Positions 1 to 11,410 of a DNA stretch of 64,000 nucleotides are shown piece by piece; positions within the stretch are counted from its first letter, which is position 1, and each line of letters opens with the position of its first letter. The position numbers were made by a program, and so were the translations under genes. The DNA is from Salvator merianae. Taxonomy: Eukaryota > Chordata > Lepidosauria > Squamata > Teiidae. The stretch spans positions 14,266,185-14,330,184 of the forward strand of contig QVOM02000021.1 of assembly GCA_003586115.2 (NCBI GenBank), given 5' to 3'. Under the pieces are notes generated by a model. It was not told the origin of the DNA. It did no database searches and saw only the letters and a program-made list of their open reading frames with translations.

Positions 1-155
1 CTGGTAGACTTGATCAAGGGCCCCTTAATCTGGATTATGCTCCATCCTGTATGGATGTAGTGTATTAGCAGTGGGTGAGGGCTCCTGTATTCTGCACTAA
101 TGTGCTGAAAGGAGGTCTGTAACCCCCTTCCTGACTAAGGGCCAGTGCATAAAGG
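1..155 (-). mobile_element. Harbinger-like MITE, right part only
   Basis: This is the cut-off end of a short non-autonomous DNA transposon. It ends in CCAGTGCATAAAGGC at 141-155, which pairs with the GGCCTTTCTGCACT starts of copies elsewhere in the window. Its interior matches the reverse complement of the copy at 43555-43790, including the stretches around CTTGATC, CCATCCTGTA and TTCTGCACTAAT. The left end lies outside the window. It encodes nothing. Confidence 0.5.
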
Positions 156-345
156 CACTAAGACTGTTGACCATGCTGACTAGGGATTGTGAGAACTAGG
201 TCCAGCAACATGTAGAGAAATACAATTTTCGCGTTTGTAAACGAAAGACCAGTATAATATGACATTTTCATATTGCTCACTTATACTGTCATCTCTGGAT
301 TCCAAAGATGTATGACGGTCTTATGAGAATGATACTTCTTAACGT

Positions 346-550
346 CAGCGGCAGTGTGTGCCTTTAAGTGCGGGTGTTCGCTCGCTTGCCATCGCCGTTC
401 GCGGGGCCACCGGGCCACCGTAGTGATGCAGCAGGTCGCCTAGCAGGTTGCAGCGACCTGCTGCGTCACTACAGTGGCCCGGTGGCCCCGCGAACTGTGA
501 TGGCGAGCGAGCGAGCGAACACCCACACTTAAAGGCACGCACCGTTGCTG
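346..550. mobile_element. GC-rich palindromic hAT-like MITE, copy 1
   Basis: The 205-base element is almost entirely one imperfect palindrome. The ends are CAGCGGCAGTG and CGTTGCTG, and both arms carry GTGCCTTTAAGTG. The inner arms (about 390-430 and 450-492) pair over some 42 bases with two mismatches, around a short apex near 431-448. The flanks CTTAACGT (338-345) and CTCAGCGT (551-558) match at 6 of 8 positions, as expected for a decayed 8-base hAT target duplication. No transposase is present, so it would have depended on one supplied in trans. Confidence 0.65.
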
Positions 551-589
551 CTCAGCGTACAAAAGCCTGAGTTATTGTGACCACAAGAA

Positions 590-750
590 AGGTTGTACAG
601 AACAAGGAGTTGGGAGCAGTCAATGGTTTCCCCCTCATCTTCTGCTTGAGAATGTCAAGAAGAAAATGGTGGGCCACTGTGCAAGACAGGATGCTAGACT
701 AGGTGGGCTGTGGCCTGATCCAGAAAGGCTTCTCTTATGTTCTTATGTAA
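590..750 (+). mobile_element. 3' end of a CR1/L3-like LINE
   Basis: The segment has the wording typical of the 3' untranslated end of this reptile LINE: a GGGCCACTGTG region, AGACAGGATGCTAGACTAG, GGCCTGATCCAG, and a tail of repeated TTCTTATG at 735-748. It matches the 3' end of the longer LINE at 25230-25372. Only the extreme 3' end is present, which is the usual result of 5' truncation on insertion. Confidence 0.75.
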
Positions 751-1729
751 CAGTATCTTATTTTACATTATATTATTAATGGTGTTCTGATATTATCAGT
801 AATTCATCCAAAATGCATACATAACCGCAAATGCAATCCACTCTGCTCTAATTTCTCATATTTTAATGTTCAGTTTGTTGATGTTTTAAAATTTGTGCTG
901 ATAAATGTTTAGCAGTGGGCTGTTATGGGAATATACCTGTATTTAACATTATAAATCTTAGTAATATTAATGAATGAATGAATGTTTATTATGATCTGTG
1001 ATCAGCATAAAAACCAAATACATATGAAATTTATAAAGCAATATAATGCTAAGAAAAATAAAGCTAAAAAGACACAATGCATACAATTCATACAACACAG
1101 TACAGGGAAAAGAATAAAAATTAAAACTTATTTGCTACAGATTTGCAGCTGATAGTATGCATTGCAAAGCCAATTATAACAAATTTTGTGGAGGTTTTTT
1201 TTCCGGCATAAATGAAATAATATCCCTGGGAATGTAGTAACTCAAGCAGTAACAAACAATTCACTTCTAATGAAGATATAATTTATTGTCCTTTTTTTGA
1301 CTTTATTTCAAAGCAAAATTCCGTGGGGAAAGAACTGCAGGAAGAACTCTTTTGGGGTAGGGTTAAGAGTATAATATGAACAGGAGGTGAGTGGGCAGAG
1401 GGTAGATATAAGGATATAATGAAAAATTGCTGGATTATTTGCCATACTATTTAACAATAGCAACCCTCCTCTCTGTGACCTCTAGTAATTCAGATGTATA
1501 ATTTGGAGAGTACTTTTGATGAAGATATGGTCTAAAGGTACATGTGGCCTCCAGTTTACTGAAACTAGTAGATCTGACTGTGGTCAATATCTGACTGACA
1601 GACTTATTAGGAACTATAGTAATACCTGTACAAAACTGCTCCCAACTGCCTGGCAGTTCTAACTGGTAGAACCTCTATGTGTTGTCAGTGACATTATTGA
1701 TTTCCAGTCTCCTGAAGTTTGGTGGCATC
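751..1729. other. AT-rich stretch without a recognised gene
   Basis: No credible reading frame is seen. An A-rich block at about 962-1140, beginning with three GAAT units, looks like the untranslated end of an old LINE on the minus strand, but no diagnostic motif confirms it. Confidence 0.3.
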
Positions 1730-1944
1730 CAGTGGCGGCCGGTGGCTTTAAGCCTAGGTGTTTGGGCCCCACGTGAAGCACGCCATGGCTTTTTGCGGGG
1801 TCTCCGTGCCTCTGTACAGCAGGTTGGCTAGCCCTAACCCTAACCCTAGCGACCTGCTGAGGAAGTACGGAGGCCCCACGAGCAGCCATGGCACACTTCG
1901 CGTGGGAGCTGAACACCCGGACTTAAAGTTGCCGGCCGCCACTG
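1730..1944. mobile_element. hAT-like MITE, copy 2, with telomere-type repeats at its centre
   Basis: The ends are CAGTGGCGGCC and GGCCGCCACTG, a perfect 11-base inverted repeat. The element is flanked by perfect 8-base direct repeats GTGGCATC at 1722-1729 and 1945-1952, the target-duplication length of hAT transposons. The arms carry GCTTTAAGCC and CACGCCATGGCT as in the sister copies. At the apex, CAGCAGGTTGGCTAG and GCGACCTGCTG flank nearly three CCCTAA units (1832-1848). It codes for nothing. Confidence 0.85.
1832..1848 (+). repeat. Short telomere-type (CCCTAA)n tract
   Basis: CCCTAACCCTAACCCTA is 2.8 units of the vertebrate telomere repeat. It sits exactly at the apex of the palindrome of the surrounding MITE and is absent from the apices of the other four copies in this window. 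Confidence 0.9.
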
Positions 1945-1952
1945 GTGGCATC

Positions 1953-2766
1953 TAACAAAATAAAAATGAACAGACATTTGCCTGCTGACACAGATTGTTA
2001 TTACTTGGATCTTGGTCTTATTCAGCATGCTGTGAAGCACGGGGTGCTCTGTTTTAGACCCACATATTGAAGTGGGGGAATGCATACCACTCATGCAAGG
2101 CATCCCTATTTAACATAGTTTAAAACTTTCAAAGGATACTGGGCAAAGCATTTCTTTTAAGGCAGCAGTAATGGAAACAGCTGCATCTGAATCCTGCTGC
2201 AACTCGTTGTTTAGGAATGTGATGCAATCTCAACTCCATTTGTGAAACCAGTTATTTTAATCCAACTCAGAATGGTTTCTAGCTTGGTTTTGAATACAGA
2301 ACTAACCTGGTTTGTTGCATCAGGTGACCATCACTACTGCTGATTTTCCTGGGATTCTCAGCAGCTTTTAGTAGCATTGCTTTCATGATCTTTCTAGTCT
2401 CCTGAGAAAGTTAGAGTATGTAATATGCCCTGCTTGATCAGATCAGGCTGCATCTCCATGGGGGGGAGGAGGGGGACCTGAATAGGAGGGGCTTGCTCAG
2501 GCATGGCCCAGTCCTTCTGGGAAGCCATATTCATGGTTTCCGCCCCTAGCTGCTTTTTCTGTGACAGCCCACTATGCCACACAGGCACTAGCAATCGCTA
2601 AAGAGAAATTAGCAAGACAGGGCTAATTCAGAGCTGTAGATCTCCACTCTAAAGTCAGCACATCCTGTCTTTCACTTCAGAGCCAGAGCAGGGCCTTCAA
2701 TCACATTGGACAAAGGAATGTCATCCCCACAGAGATGAGGCCTTAGTGACCCATCTAATCCCGCAC
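1953..2766. other. Unassigned stretch
   Basis: Nothing here is recognised as a gene or a named repeat. A G-run lies at 2461-2475. Confidence 0.3.
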
Positions 2767-2967
2767 CAGTGGCATCCGCTGGCTTTAAGCCTGGGTGTTT
2801 GCGTCCCGTGCAAAGCGTGCCATGGCTGTTCATGAGGGCTCCAGACCTCCATACTGCTGCAGTAGGTCACAATCTGCGGCAGTACTGAGGCCCGGAGACC
2901 CTGTGAACAGCCAAGGTGCGCTTTCCACGGGGCGCGAACACCAGCTTAAAGCTGGTGGCCACCACTG
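2767..2967. mobile_element. hAT-like MITE, copy 3
   Basis: The ends are CAGTGGCATCCGCTGG and GGTGGCCACCACTG, with GCTTTAAGCCTGGGTGTTTG in the left arm and CTTAAAGC in the right arm. The centre has CTGCTGCAGTAGGTCAC, related to the CAGCAGGTCGC apex of the other copies. The flanks TCCCGCAC (2759-2766) and TCCATCAC (2968-2975) agree at 6 of 8 positions. A 102-codon open frame runs across it but follows the palindrome rather than a gene. Confidence 0.7.
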
Positions 2968-2975
2968 TCCATCAC

Positions 2976-4059
2976 CCGATTCTCAAAGTGGCCAGACAGC
3001 GGCTGCAGGCTACCTTGTGATAAGTCTTCTCCTTCCATTGTCTTCAGCATCTAATGTATATGTTGTCGTTGTTGGGTATCACTGCGTTGTGGCTGAATCC
3101 TGATTGACTGCGTGGGCATCTCCATGGATACCTCTATGCAGTTTTCTTGGTAGAGACACAGAAGCTAAAGCTGATGGAAGTCCAGTGACATGTCAATAGC
3201 TACATGTTTTTGATCTAGATGGAATCACAGTGCAAATTTATCTTTAAATTTGGGCTGATGGTCTTTTAGTATGTAGAAGATTCTGATCAGAAGTTCCTGA
3301 AAGAAATGTGGTATTGCTTTAGAAGTAAATGGGGAAGAAAACTTTTTATCCCTTGCTGTTTAAAAGTGTTTTTTGTGATGCGTATTTGTGATTTATGTTT
3401 TTAAGTGGTTTATTTATTAATGATACCTTTCTGCCCTTCAGTGTTATTGATTATATGGGCTGCAAAATCTGAAAGCAATAAATGTGAAGACACATGAAAA
3501 AGAAAAAAAAGAAATTCAGATAGTTTAACTAGGAGGATATAGCAAGATGCTGATAGATGCTTTTCTGTGTAGTAGTGTGTTTCAGCCAAAGAGCTACCTT
3601 CTGTACGTATTTGGCAACAGTATTTGGAGAATATCATCTTCAGTAGCTCAAATGCAGTAAATTTGTTCAGTAATTAAATTAGGTCCATTTGGCATCACAG
3701 AAAGCTTAGACAAATTATGTTTTTAACCTGCACCAAAAAGCAAATGCCAACTGTGCTGCAGAGGGGTGGACACTGTCTTGATTGCTTGTTACAGCAGATA
3801 TCCTGTAAGCTTCTAGTGTTTTCACAAGGAGAAATTTGAAGTAAAACTATTAAAATATTTAAAAACTGGAAGCTGAATGGGCCTTGTATAACATGATTGT
3901 GTATAACATAGTTTGGCTTTTGCATGGTTGAGAAAGTAGGACTTTTCCTGTATGGTGTAACACAACCCTGGAAATTGCTGATAATATGATTTAGCCTCTG
4001 AAGCAATATGGACTTACGCCAGTCAACTCTCCACAGTCATACTGGCACGCCTTTGGACT
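2976..4059. other. Unassigned stretch
   Basis: No gene is recognised. The open frames of 75 and 103 codons on the minus strand have no recognisable domain and no splice context. Confidence 0.3.
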
Positions 4060-4440
4060 AGTCTACAGTGTAGACTACAGGCCTCCCTTCCGCATCATTA
4101 ACTGGTCCAAGGGAGGCTCCACCCACTATTCGTATGCTTCATCTGCATAGGATGGAGTGCATTTCAGATCAAGGGCCCTTGATCTGGATCGCCAGTACAT
4201 CTGATTAAACAGGGCTACTGGTGGACCAATGTGCTCTGATCTGGAACATGGAGGTGTGCAGAAGGTATCCTGAATATTAACACCCCTGAAATTGGTTCCC
4301 TGAGGGTCTTGAGGTTAGGAACTTTTGTTCCTAGCCCTTTGGAGCCCTTGGAGGCCAGCCCCAAAGCTCGTGCTAGTCTGGACTAGTGCTGTTGTGCAGA
4401 CATTGCTGTTTAAGATCACTGTGTTCTGTGATCTGGTGTA
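4060..4440 (+). mobile_element. Harbinger-like MITE copy, decayed
   Basis: The segment shares ordered blocks with the copies at 43555-43790 and 40168-40670: CCTCCCTTCCGCAT, GGGAGGCTCCACCCACTA, ATAGGATGGAGTGCAT, CAGATCAAGGGCCC, TTGATCTGGATC and CTGGTGGACC. The termini are not clear, so the limits are approximate. It codes for nothing. Confidence 0.45.
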
Positions 4441-6140
4441 GCGGGGCTGGCTGGTCCAGACCCATGGATCCAGATTACAGCTCTAAGTGCAGAAAGGTCC
4501 TGAGTTTCTTGTTTGCAATGATGCTGACTTATTGATAGTCTTCCCCTCCTGTGGTGCCTTTGAACTACATTGATTGTTTGGATCTCATCTCTGTAATGCT
4601 GATGACTTGCACTGTTAGACTGGACTGCCACTCCTTAATGCCATTGATTAACTGATGGCCTGGACCTCTTCTCCCCACTGTCATTGACTTATTGACTTAT
4701 ATTGGTCGACTGGGCTGCATGGTTCATCTAACCTCTGGTTTTCCATAGGTGGCAGTTACCTGCATGAAACAGGTTTTCACTACACAGTGTTATGTTGGAA
4801 CGAAACCACAACATTATATAAGGAATGACTGTACATATGAACAGTATTGTATAGTTAAATGTTTGCTCTGAAATTCTCTGTTTTCCTGGCACTGCTTACC
4901 TGAGCTTTATTGAAAATTAACAATGTATAGGCAAAACTCCATTCCTTCTGCTACTAATCTTCCTGGTAACTAGGTGGTAGATGGAGGATTAGTAATAGGA
5001 GAAAAGGATTTCAAGCCATAAATTGTTAATTCTGAATAAGACCCAAATGAGTAATGTGTCAAAACATGAATACGTATTCTGTTTCCATCCATACCCAGAT
5101 TATCCTAAATTAGGAAGTAAATCCATGGAAGCTGATATTGCTTGAAAAAGGACAGCATGTATACTTAAAAACTAGACAGCCAGTCTCTACAGTAATGCAA
5201 ATTTAATTTTTAACAATTGATACATCATGTGTCACTGAACTGATATATATTAGCAATAGGTGGGGCTGACCTAACATTTCTAGAATGTCTTTATTTTGCC
5301 TATGCAGTAAGCAACATTTGTGCTATAACCTAGGTATTCTAAACTTAGCATCTAAAGCTGATATTCACGCATTATATTCACCTAAGTAAATGAATAAACA
5401 CAGTTGTTCTGCTATGGAGCTACAGCAATACGCTATGCATGAATTTTAATTGGTAACTTTATCCATATTGGCAGCTATGGATTGAAAACTGGCTTGTAGA
5501 TTATCTCAGTGTTTTAATGAAACAGCTATGTTGTACAGGGCTTGCAACTGTGTAAGAAATGTGTCCCTCAAATGTAATGGGCTCTGCGTTCTACCCCCCC
5601 CCACCAATACACCCCCACCCACACACTTTTTATTGAGTTCTGCCTGTATACTGTTTTCATAGTTTAAGAGTGAAAGCTACACACAGATAAGGAACAATAG
5701 AAGCTTTCATGCAGAGTTGCCCAACACGGTGCCTGCCAGATGTAGAAGGATTAGAGCCCCCATGGTGGGCAGGCATGGTGTACCTCTTCAGTTGCACCAG
5801 GATTTGCCACCTCTGATTTATTTATTTATTATTTGTTTCATTTATTTATGAGATTTATGTCCCATCTTTTATTCAGAAAGCTGTTATCTTCCTCTCAGTT
5901 ATGTCCTCGCAAATGCCCTGTCTTTGGTCAGACAGGAGCATAACAGGTAAATGGTTAATACCACCTCTCCTCCACAGATGCTTCAGGTGCATTGGCGGTC
6001 AGAGTCAGTAAAACCGGTGGCAAGTAAGGAACTGCTCCACTGTGCCTGCCAGGACAGCCGCTTTTCTTCTGACACTTGTTGAGCATTCCTTTTGTTAGTG
6101 GGCTGTCTATGGTAACAAAATGAAGAACATAACTGTGTGA
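4441..6140. other. Unassigned AT-rich stretch with one L2-like tail
   Basis: No gene is recognised. At 5816-5890 a TTTATTTATTTATTATTTG tract followed by TTTATGTCCCATCTTTTATTCAG looks like the reversed 3' end of an L2-like LINE. A C-rich tract lies at 5594-5620. Confidence 0.3.
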
Positions 6141-6144
6141 AAAG

Positions 6145-6960
6145 GGTTTTTTTATTTTTATTGTATTATTAACATATACAAAATATACACAAAATAATAA
6201 ACAAAAACACAGATATAAATGCATAACATATACAAAAATAACATAGACTGACATACATAACATATACATAAAATAGATATTCAGCAGTATATACAAGATA
6301 TGCATCTTCTTCCCCGCTTCTAAGCTAGAGTAGGTGATAGTTGTTATTCCTTTCGTGTCATTCAGTGTGTCACATTAGTTAAGACGTTTTATCAAAAATG
6401 ATTCCTCAGGTATACTTATACCCGGTTTCATACTGAAAACGTCAACACATGGTCCTTATGTTTCCAAAAATATGATTGTTGCTATTCCCTGTTTTAGTTT
6501 GGATTGGCATTATCTTCCATGTTTCATTATACCATTCTTTCTAAGTTAATAGAGTTGCAAATTTCCAGTTCTTGGCAATCATGTGCTATGCGATTGCTAT
6601 TAGGTGATGTATTGCATACTCTGTGTTTGTCTGTAGCCCTATTCCTGAGAGGTCATGCAATAAAAAGATCTTCTGTATAAGTGGTATGTTTTTGTTTGCA
6701 GGACTTCTCTATCTATTTTGGTCCAAAATTTACTTTCTGAGGGGCATTCCCACCACGTATGAAAATATGTGAGCCTTTGTTGACAGCCCTTCCAACAGTC
6801 TTTATTTAACAAGTTCTATACAACTTGTATAACTGTGTAAAAAGTATCCAGTTGAGGCATATAAATAGTCCCCAAACCCCCAAATATCCCTTTTCTCTTT
6901 ACAGTTCAAATCAATTCAAGAAGATTTTGTCTTTGCTGAAATTCTTCACAGAAAATTTCC
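6145..6960 (-). mobile_element. L1-type LINE fragment, end of ORF2
   Basis: Read on the minus strand, 6797 down to about 6741 translates to CWKGCQQRLTYFHTWWECP followed by SESKFW, which fits the cysteine-rich C-terminal region of L1 ORF2 (typically CW.C....GT..H.WW.CP...FW). Further downstream on the same strand the frame is broken and ends in an AT-rich untranslated part (6145-6300). It is an old, 5'-truncated copy with no residual activity expected. In life ORF2 is the endonuclease/reverse transcriptase of L1. Confidence 0.65.
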
Positions 6961-6982
6961 GTTTTCATTAGCTATATAGGTC

Positions 6983-7060
6983 CTCTGGTGGCATAGTAGT
7001 TAAGAGAACTAAGCTAGAACCTAAGGTGACTTCTGCATCTGTGCCATAGACGTGTCCTGG
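6983..7060 (+). mobile_element. 5' part of a tRNA-derived SINE
   Basis: TCCTCTGGTGGCATAGTAGT followed by TAAGAG resembles the A-box start of Sauria-type SINEs (GGTGGCGTAGTGGTTAAGAG). The B box and tail are not clear, so it is a fragment. Confidence 0.45.
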
Positions 7061-8519
7061 GGAGAATGGTTTTGCCCTGAGAAAAGAATCCTAGGCCAGG
7101 AATGTGATGGGTTGTGGAAGTGCTCTGGCAGCCATATGCATTATAGCCATCTTAGCCCAGACTATCTTTGAGGACTGGTAACAAAGTTCCCCAGCTTTGA
7201 AGTTGCACAAGGGAGCATTTTTCTGTGCCTGTGGAAATGGCCCCAGAAGTAGACTGTCTTCTGGGCTCCAGAACAGGGCCTTGGCTGCTCCTGCTGCTAC
7301 CACCTGTCTGCACAATTGCGGCAGGAGAGGGGACCCAGCTTGTCTTGTATGGGGGACTACTTTAAAGTAGTCTCCTGCTGACGCACTCCTAGGTATAGTG
7401 TGTAGGCCATGCAGATGCTACCTTAGAGTCACTCAGTTTGAATTCCTACTCTGCTGTCAACGCTACTGGGTTTTCCCAGTTCGTGGGAAGATAGTGTTGC
7501 TGCTTTGCGACTGCCTTGTAAAAGGCTAGGGCTGAGGGAGTAAACCCTGACAGAAAACCTGGAGTGGATGGACCAGCAACTTCTGCAGCCAACCCTGTAC
7601 CAAATGCCATGTTAGGACTCCTTTGGATCACACCAACAAGGCTGAGAGGAAAAACTCTAATGCTGGGCAATTCAGAGTTCCCATGCCTCCATGCCCAGGC
7701 TGTTTCCATTGCCTTTTGAGACAGAAGGATGCCAATATTTAACCATTATCATTAACCGTAGGAAGCCGTTACTGAAAAACTGTGTTTCCTTTGTGGAAAA
7801 TGCAGCATTCATTTCATTTTAGTGTTTGGTGGCCAAAATGCTTAATAGTGATAAAGTCCCTCCTGAGGTGAGCTTGATGCCTAGTGACTATATAGATGCA
7901 TTCGTGTAGTTTGCTTGGCAGAGATACTAAAGTACTTTGGCATTGTTTTCCACTGAGAAGATGCCAGGGATTGGAGCTGGGACCATCTGATGGGAAGCAG
8001 ATGCCATGGAGCTGCAGCTGCTCATTAAAGTGGTTAATGTAACGTATTAAATATATTCATGGTTCCAGTAGGACTAGCCTGATGCTTTTCGCTATTCAGA
8101 ACTTGCATATTATTCAGTCAATCAGGTCATCACGAGTCCTGCTTGCCTTATATGACAGTCTTCAAACGTGTTTTGGCACAAGTATGTTGAAGACAAGAGA
8201 GAACCACCCAGGGGAAAGCATACGTGTGCTGAAGAGCTACTGAGTGAGTTGAGTGACTTCCATTTGCAGTTAAAGAACATGAACATTTACAAGTGTCCCA
8301 GGCACAACTTCCGAGTAAAGAAAGACTCTGTGTAGCTTTTATTGGGGGTAGGGCAGAGCAGACTTCTCCTGGTCACGTGTTACTCTCTCTTTCTTTTCCA
8401 GAAGGGCTTCTTATTTGTTTTGGGAAAGCAGGAAAGTGGGTATACCAGGAAGACTCAACAGTGTTCTGAGATCAGACCAACTCCGAGAGGATCATCTTCA
8501 GATAAGGCTATGCTATACT
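7061..8519. other. Unassigned stretch
   Basis: No gene is recognised. Minus-strand open frames of 74 and 87 codons (7091-7315, 7446-7709) lack domains. The composition at 7090-7730 is richer in G+C than its surroundings and may be another DNA-transposon remnant. Confidence 0.3.
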
Positions 8520-8900
8520 TTTTAAGTAGGGGGAGCATGGCTGTTTCCTCATTTACCCTATTGGGCTGGTCCAGCAGGACCAACCCAGTCTGGAGCCATT
8601 CTCATGGAAGGAACAGCTCCACAGTCCCAGGACAGGCCTTCCGCATTTGGAAGACGTCCCAGATCAGCGGCCTGCGATCTTTGGAGACACTTCTGGGTCT
8701 GCCAAGCACTAGGAACTAAAGTTTGGTGCACCTCTGAAATGGATGCCCCTGCTAAAGCAAAACGAGGAGGTGTGCACTGTTTTGGACGCCTCCCTGTTCC
8801 ATTCTAAGGATCCCTGAAATGCAGGTCTGCTGGTGTCCTGGTGTAGGTGACTATTTTGGCATCTTAGAATGGGCCTCACTCCATCCAAGTGCAGATGGAG
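8520..8900 (+). mobile_element. Possible Harbinger-like MITE, subfamily with GGGCTGGTCCAGC
   Basis: GGGCTGGTCCAGCAGGACCA near 8564-8583 resembles GGGCTGGTAGAGCAGCCC at 26214 and GAGCTGGTGGACCAGCCC at 58641, which mark the starts of the two MITEs there. No terminal repeats can be placed. A 125-codon open frame on the plus strand (8342-8719) covers part of it but has no recognised domain. Confidence 0.3.
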
Positions 8901-9589
8901 CAGCCCCAAGAGGGTGTGTGTTCTCTCTCTTCCACTATAGCATGCGGAAGAGAGGGTGCTGAAGAGGAGCAGGCCTCACACTATCCTGTTTCAATTGGAA
9001 GTGCAGAAAGGCCTTGTGTCTTTTGAACTCTACCATCTGAAGTTTTGCATCATATATGCTTTATTAACATGAGAGCCTGGTTAAAAGTATAGAAGACTTG
9101 TATTGCCAAAGTTCATGTTCCCCACTAAAGCCAGATGCACCTATAAAAATGAATACTTCTCTCCAATTTTTATTCCCCAGCAGCTGATATTTGGAGGTAT
9201 GCTTCCTTTGACCCCAGAAGCAGCATATTGTTATGTGGTGTAAAAGCCAGACATTTAATTAGGACCTGTTGACATTCTACACTAATGGCACAAATGTTGT
9301 ACAATTTGGATGCGGAGTTTGTGGCAAGATTCACCAAAGGTGAGGGAGGAGTTTTACAAACATGAGTCTCCTCTCCCTGTGCATTAAGAATAGTGCTGAG
9401 CTTTTTAGCATTGTTGTTAATGTGGTGGTGTGCTGTCTGCCCCCTGTCTGTTGGTATTGCCCTGGGATGTTCCCCGCTTCAATGAAGGAAGGTTAAGGTT
9501 AAATTTCCCCAACTTCTGACTTGGGTGGGGATTGTGCAAAAGACATTTCCCAAAGCAGTTCTTCATCAATGTGAATGAGCCCATTTATT

Positions 9590-9690
9590 TATTTTCATAG
9601 CTCTTCCTACTACTTCAAGGAGCTCAAAACAGCTTACAGAATTTTAAAACACAGCTAAATTACAGTAATCACCATACAACCAATAATAGT
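9590..9690 (-). mobile_element. L2-like LINE 3' end fragment
   Basis: TTTATTTATTTTCATAG, then AGCTCAAAACAGCTTACAG, is the reversed form of the common L2-like 3' untranslated end. It is too short to say more. Confidence 0.35.
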
Positions 9691-10379
9691 AATTTTAAAA
9701 TAGTTAGAATGCTCCATATTCCATGAATATGACTAACATATTAATACGCTGGAGGCCATTGCCATATCCTATGCAAGTGATTTTCATAGTTCATTACAGA
9801 GCCTGAATATACAGCATATAGTAAATATAAACTATTTTGTAAAGACAAGCCAAGAATAAAAAAGAAACGTACGGCTTTAGAACAGTTCGGTGGCATGAGA
9901 ATGCAGCAGTGAGCAGTGCGCAGGACTCAGAAGAAGGGATAAATGGTAATTTGCTATTAGTCTTTAGTTTCCATAAACATAGGTTTGATCTGATGCAGAA
10001 GTATATTAGGTGCAACACTGGTTTGCTGTGCTTTATGGAGATCAACAACCTATGGCAAATCACTTTTTAGCTAGCCACCACTGTAAGAATATGCAGGAAG
10101 TGTGATTTCTCAAAATCATGGCCATTGATCTCATTTACCAGACATTGTCACCCAAAATGTGACTTCTGGAAGATTTGCATTTGCAGTCTGTGTTCAGATT
10201 TTTCATCACAGAGAGTCGCGTATCCTATTGCTCTTAGGCTTAGCAGTACTTTGTGAACCAAATTGGAACATCCATTCACGAGACTCTCCAGAGAGCTATG
10301 GACATTGCTAAGCCGCAAGAAACCTGAGTTCCTCCCACTTTGTAAAGATGATTTTGAACATCTGCGTTATGCAGAGCAA

Positions 10380-10740
10380 GCCTCAAATAAATATTTATTT
10401 AAAATATTTCTATACTGTTTTCCATGAAAAATCACAAAGCAGTTTACAAAAAATAGACATTAAAAACAAGGGTCCAGAACATGTAAAGTGGTTCAAGTAA
10501 TTAAAAACACATTAAAAATCGTGTAGGTTGTGGAAAAAGTGGAAAATGCCACAAAGAAGAGATACATTATGTCTCTAATGGGCACTGAAGGACTTGAATT
10601 GTAGGTGCCTCGTAAATATTAGGTGGGAAGGCATTGCACAAGGTAGGTGCTACCACAGAGAAGGCCTGACTAAGAGCCAACATGAGATAATATCCTGTAT
10701 TTTCTGCAACCCCCAGCAGGACTTTTCTGGGAGACTAAAC
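10380..10740 (-). mobile_element. L2-like LINE 3' part
   Basis: The plus strand starts with a TTTATTTAAAATATTTCTATA tail and continues with AAAGCAGTTTACAA, then CCTCGTAAATATTAGGTGGG and CACAGAGAAGGCC. Read on the minus strand these are the L2-like C-terminal coding region (GGCCTTCTCTGTGGTAGC) and then the untranslated end. The same order is seen, better preserved, at 33840-34165. Frames are broken. Confidence 0.55.
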
Positions 10741-10831
10741 TGAAATTCTGTGCTGAACAAAGGATGCAGATATATTATGCAAAAGTTCCCTGGGCCAAGG
10801 GCTTTTATCTTAAGTTCAAATTCAAGTTTTT

Positions 10832-10882
10832 CTTCTTCTCCTCCTTGCTCTCCTTCTCCTTCTCCTCCTCCTCCCCCTTCTC
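10832..10882. repeat. CTT/CTC-rich simple repeat
   Basis: A pure pyrimidine tract of mixed CTT, CTC and CCT units. On the minus strand it reads as a purine-rich tail about 100 bases beyond the end of the possible pseudogene at 10979-11410. Confidence 0.85.
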
Positions 10883-10978
10883 ACACCTTTGCATTACAAA
10901 TACATAAACCAGGATAACACAGAATAGAAAGAAAATATTATAAAAGCAAATACAAGCAGTGAACAGCTGTGCCTATAA

Positions 10979-11410
10979 TTAATAGTGCTCAGTAATCTTT
11001 GGGGGCTCTCTGAGATCATATGTCTCTAAAACGGGAACACGGTTAGGATACCAGAAGAGCAAGGATGTAGGTGTTGTGCTCCCGGCCAGGACATATTCTG
11101 CAGGAGCAGGAACCATATCCCATGAAATGTTTGTTGAAGCTTCATCATTGGTCTGGATGAGTACACCATCTGCATGGACCTGCACCTGTCCCAATGCCAG
11201 GCAGCCATAAGTGTCCAGTGCTATCAGAGGCCGTGCCATCGTCCCTCTGCCGCTGCTTGAGGAGACTTATCAGTCTTTTTGGCAACTTCATCAACCATAT
11301 GTTTGATGCCCCCCTGCACAGCAAGATCACGGCTGAAGAGTCTCGACTTCAGTTTTGACTGATGAGGGGCAGGGAAGGCTTGCAGACATGCTGCCACTGT
11401 AAGGGGAGTG
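10979..11410 (-). pseudogene. Possible broken coding sequence of unknown identity
   Basis: On the minus strand, one frame from about 11410 to 11227 reads on without a stop and includes SRLFSRDLAVQGGIKHMVDE. It hits a stop near 11229, while an overlapping frame from an ATG at 11239 continues for 86 codons to a stop at 10979 and includes LALGQVQVHADGVLIQTND. The two look like one protein joined across a frameshift, with protein-like amino-acid usage. About 100-150 bases past the stop lies a GGA/GAA-rich tract (10832-10882) that could descend from a poly(A) tail, as in a processed pseudogene. I do not recognise the family. A chance open frame or a decayed transposon is also possible. Confidence 0.3.

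Noticed and set aside
8342..8719. A 125-codon plus-strand frame
   Set aside because: It overlaps a likely MITE and shows no recognisable domain.
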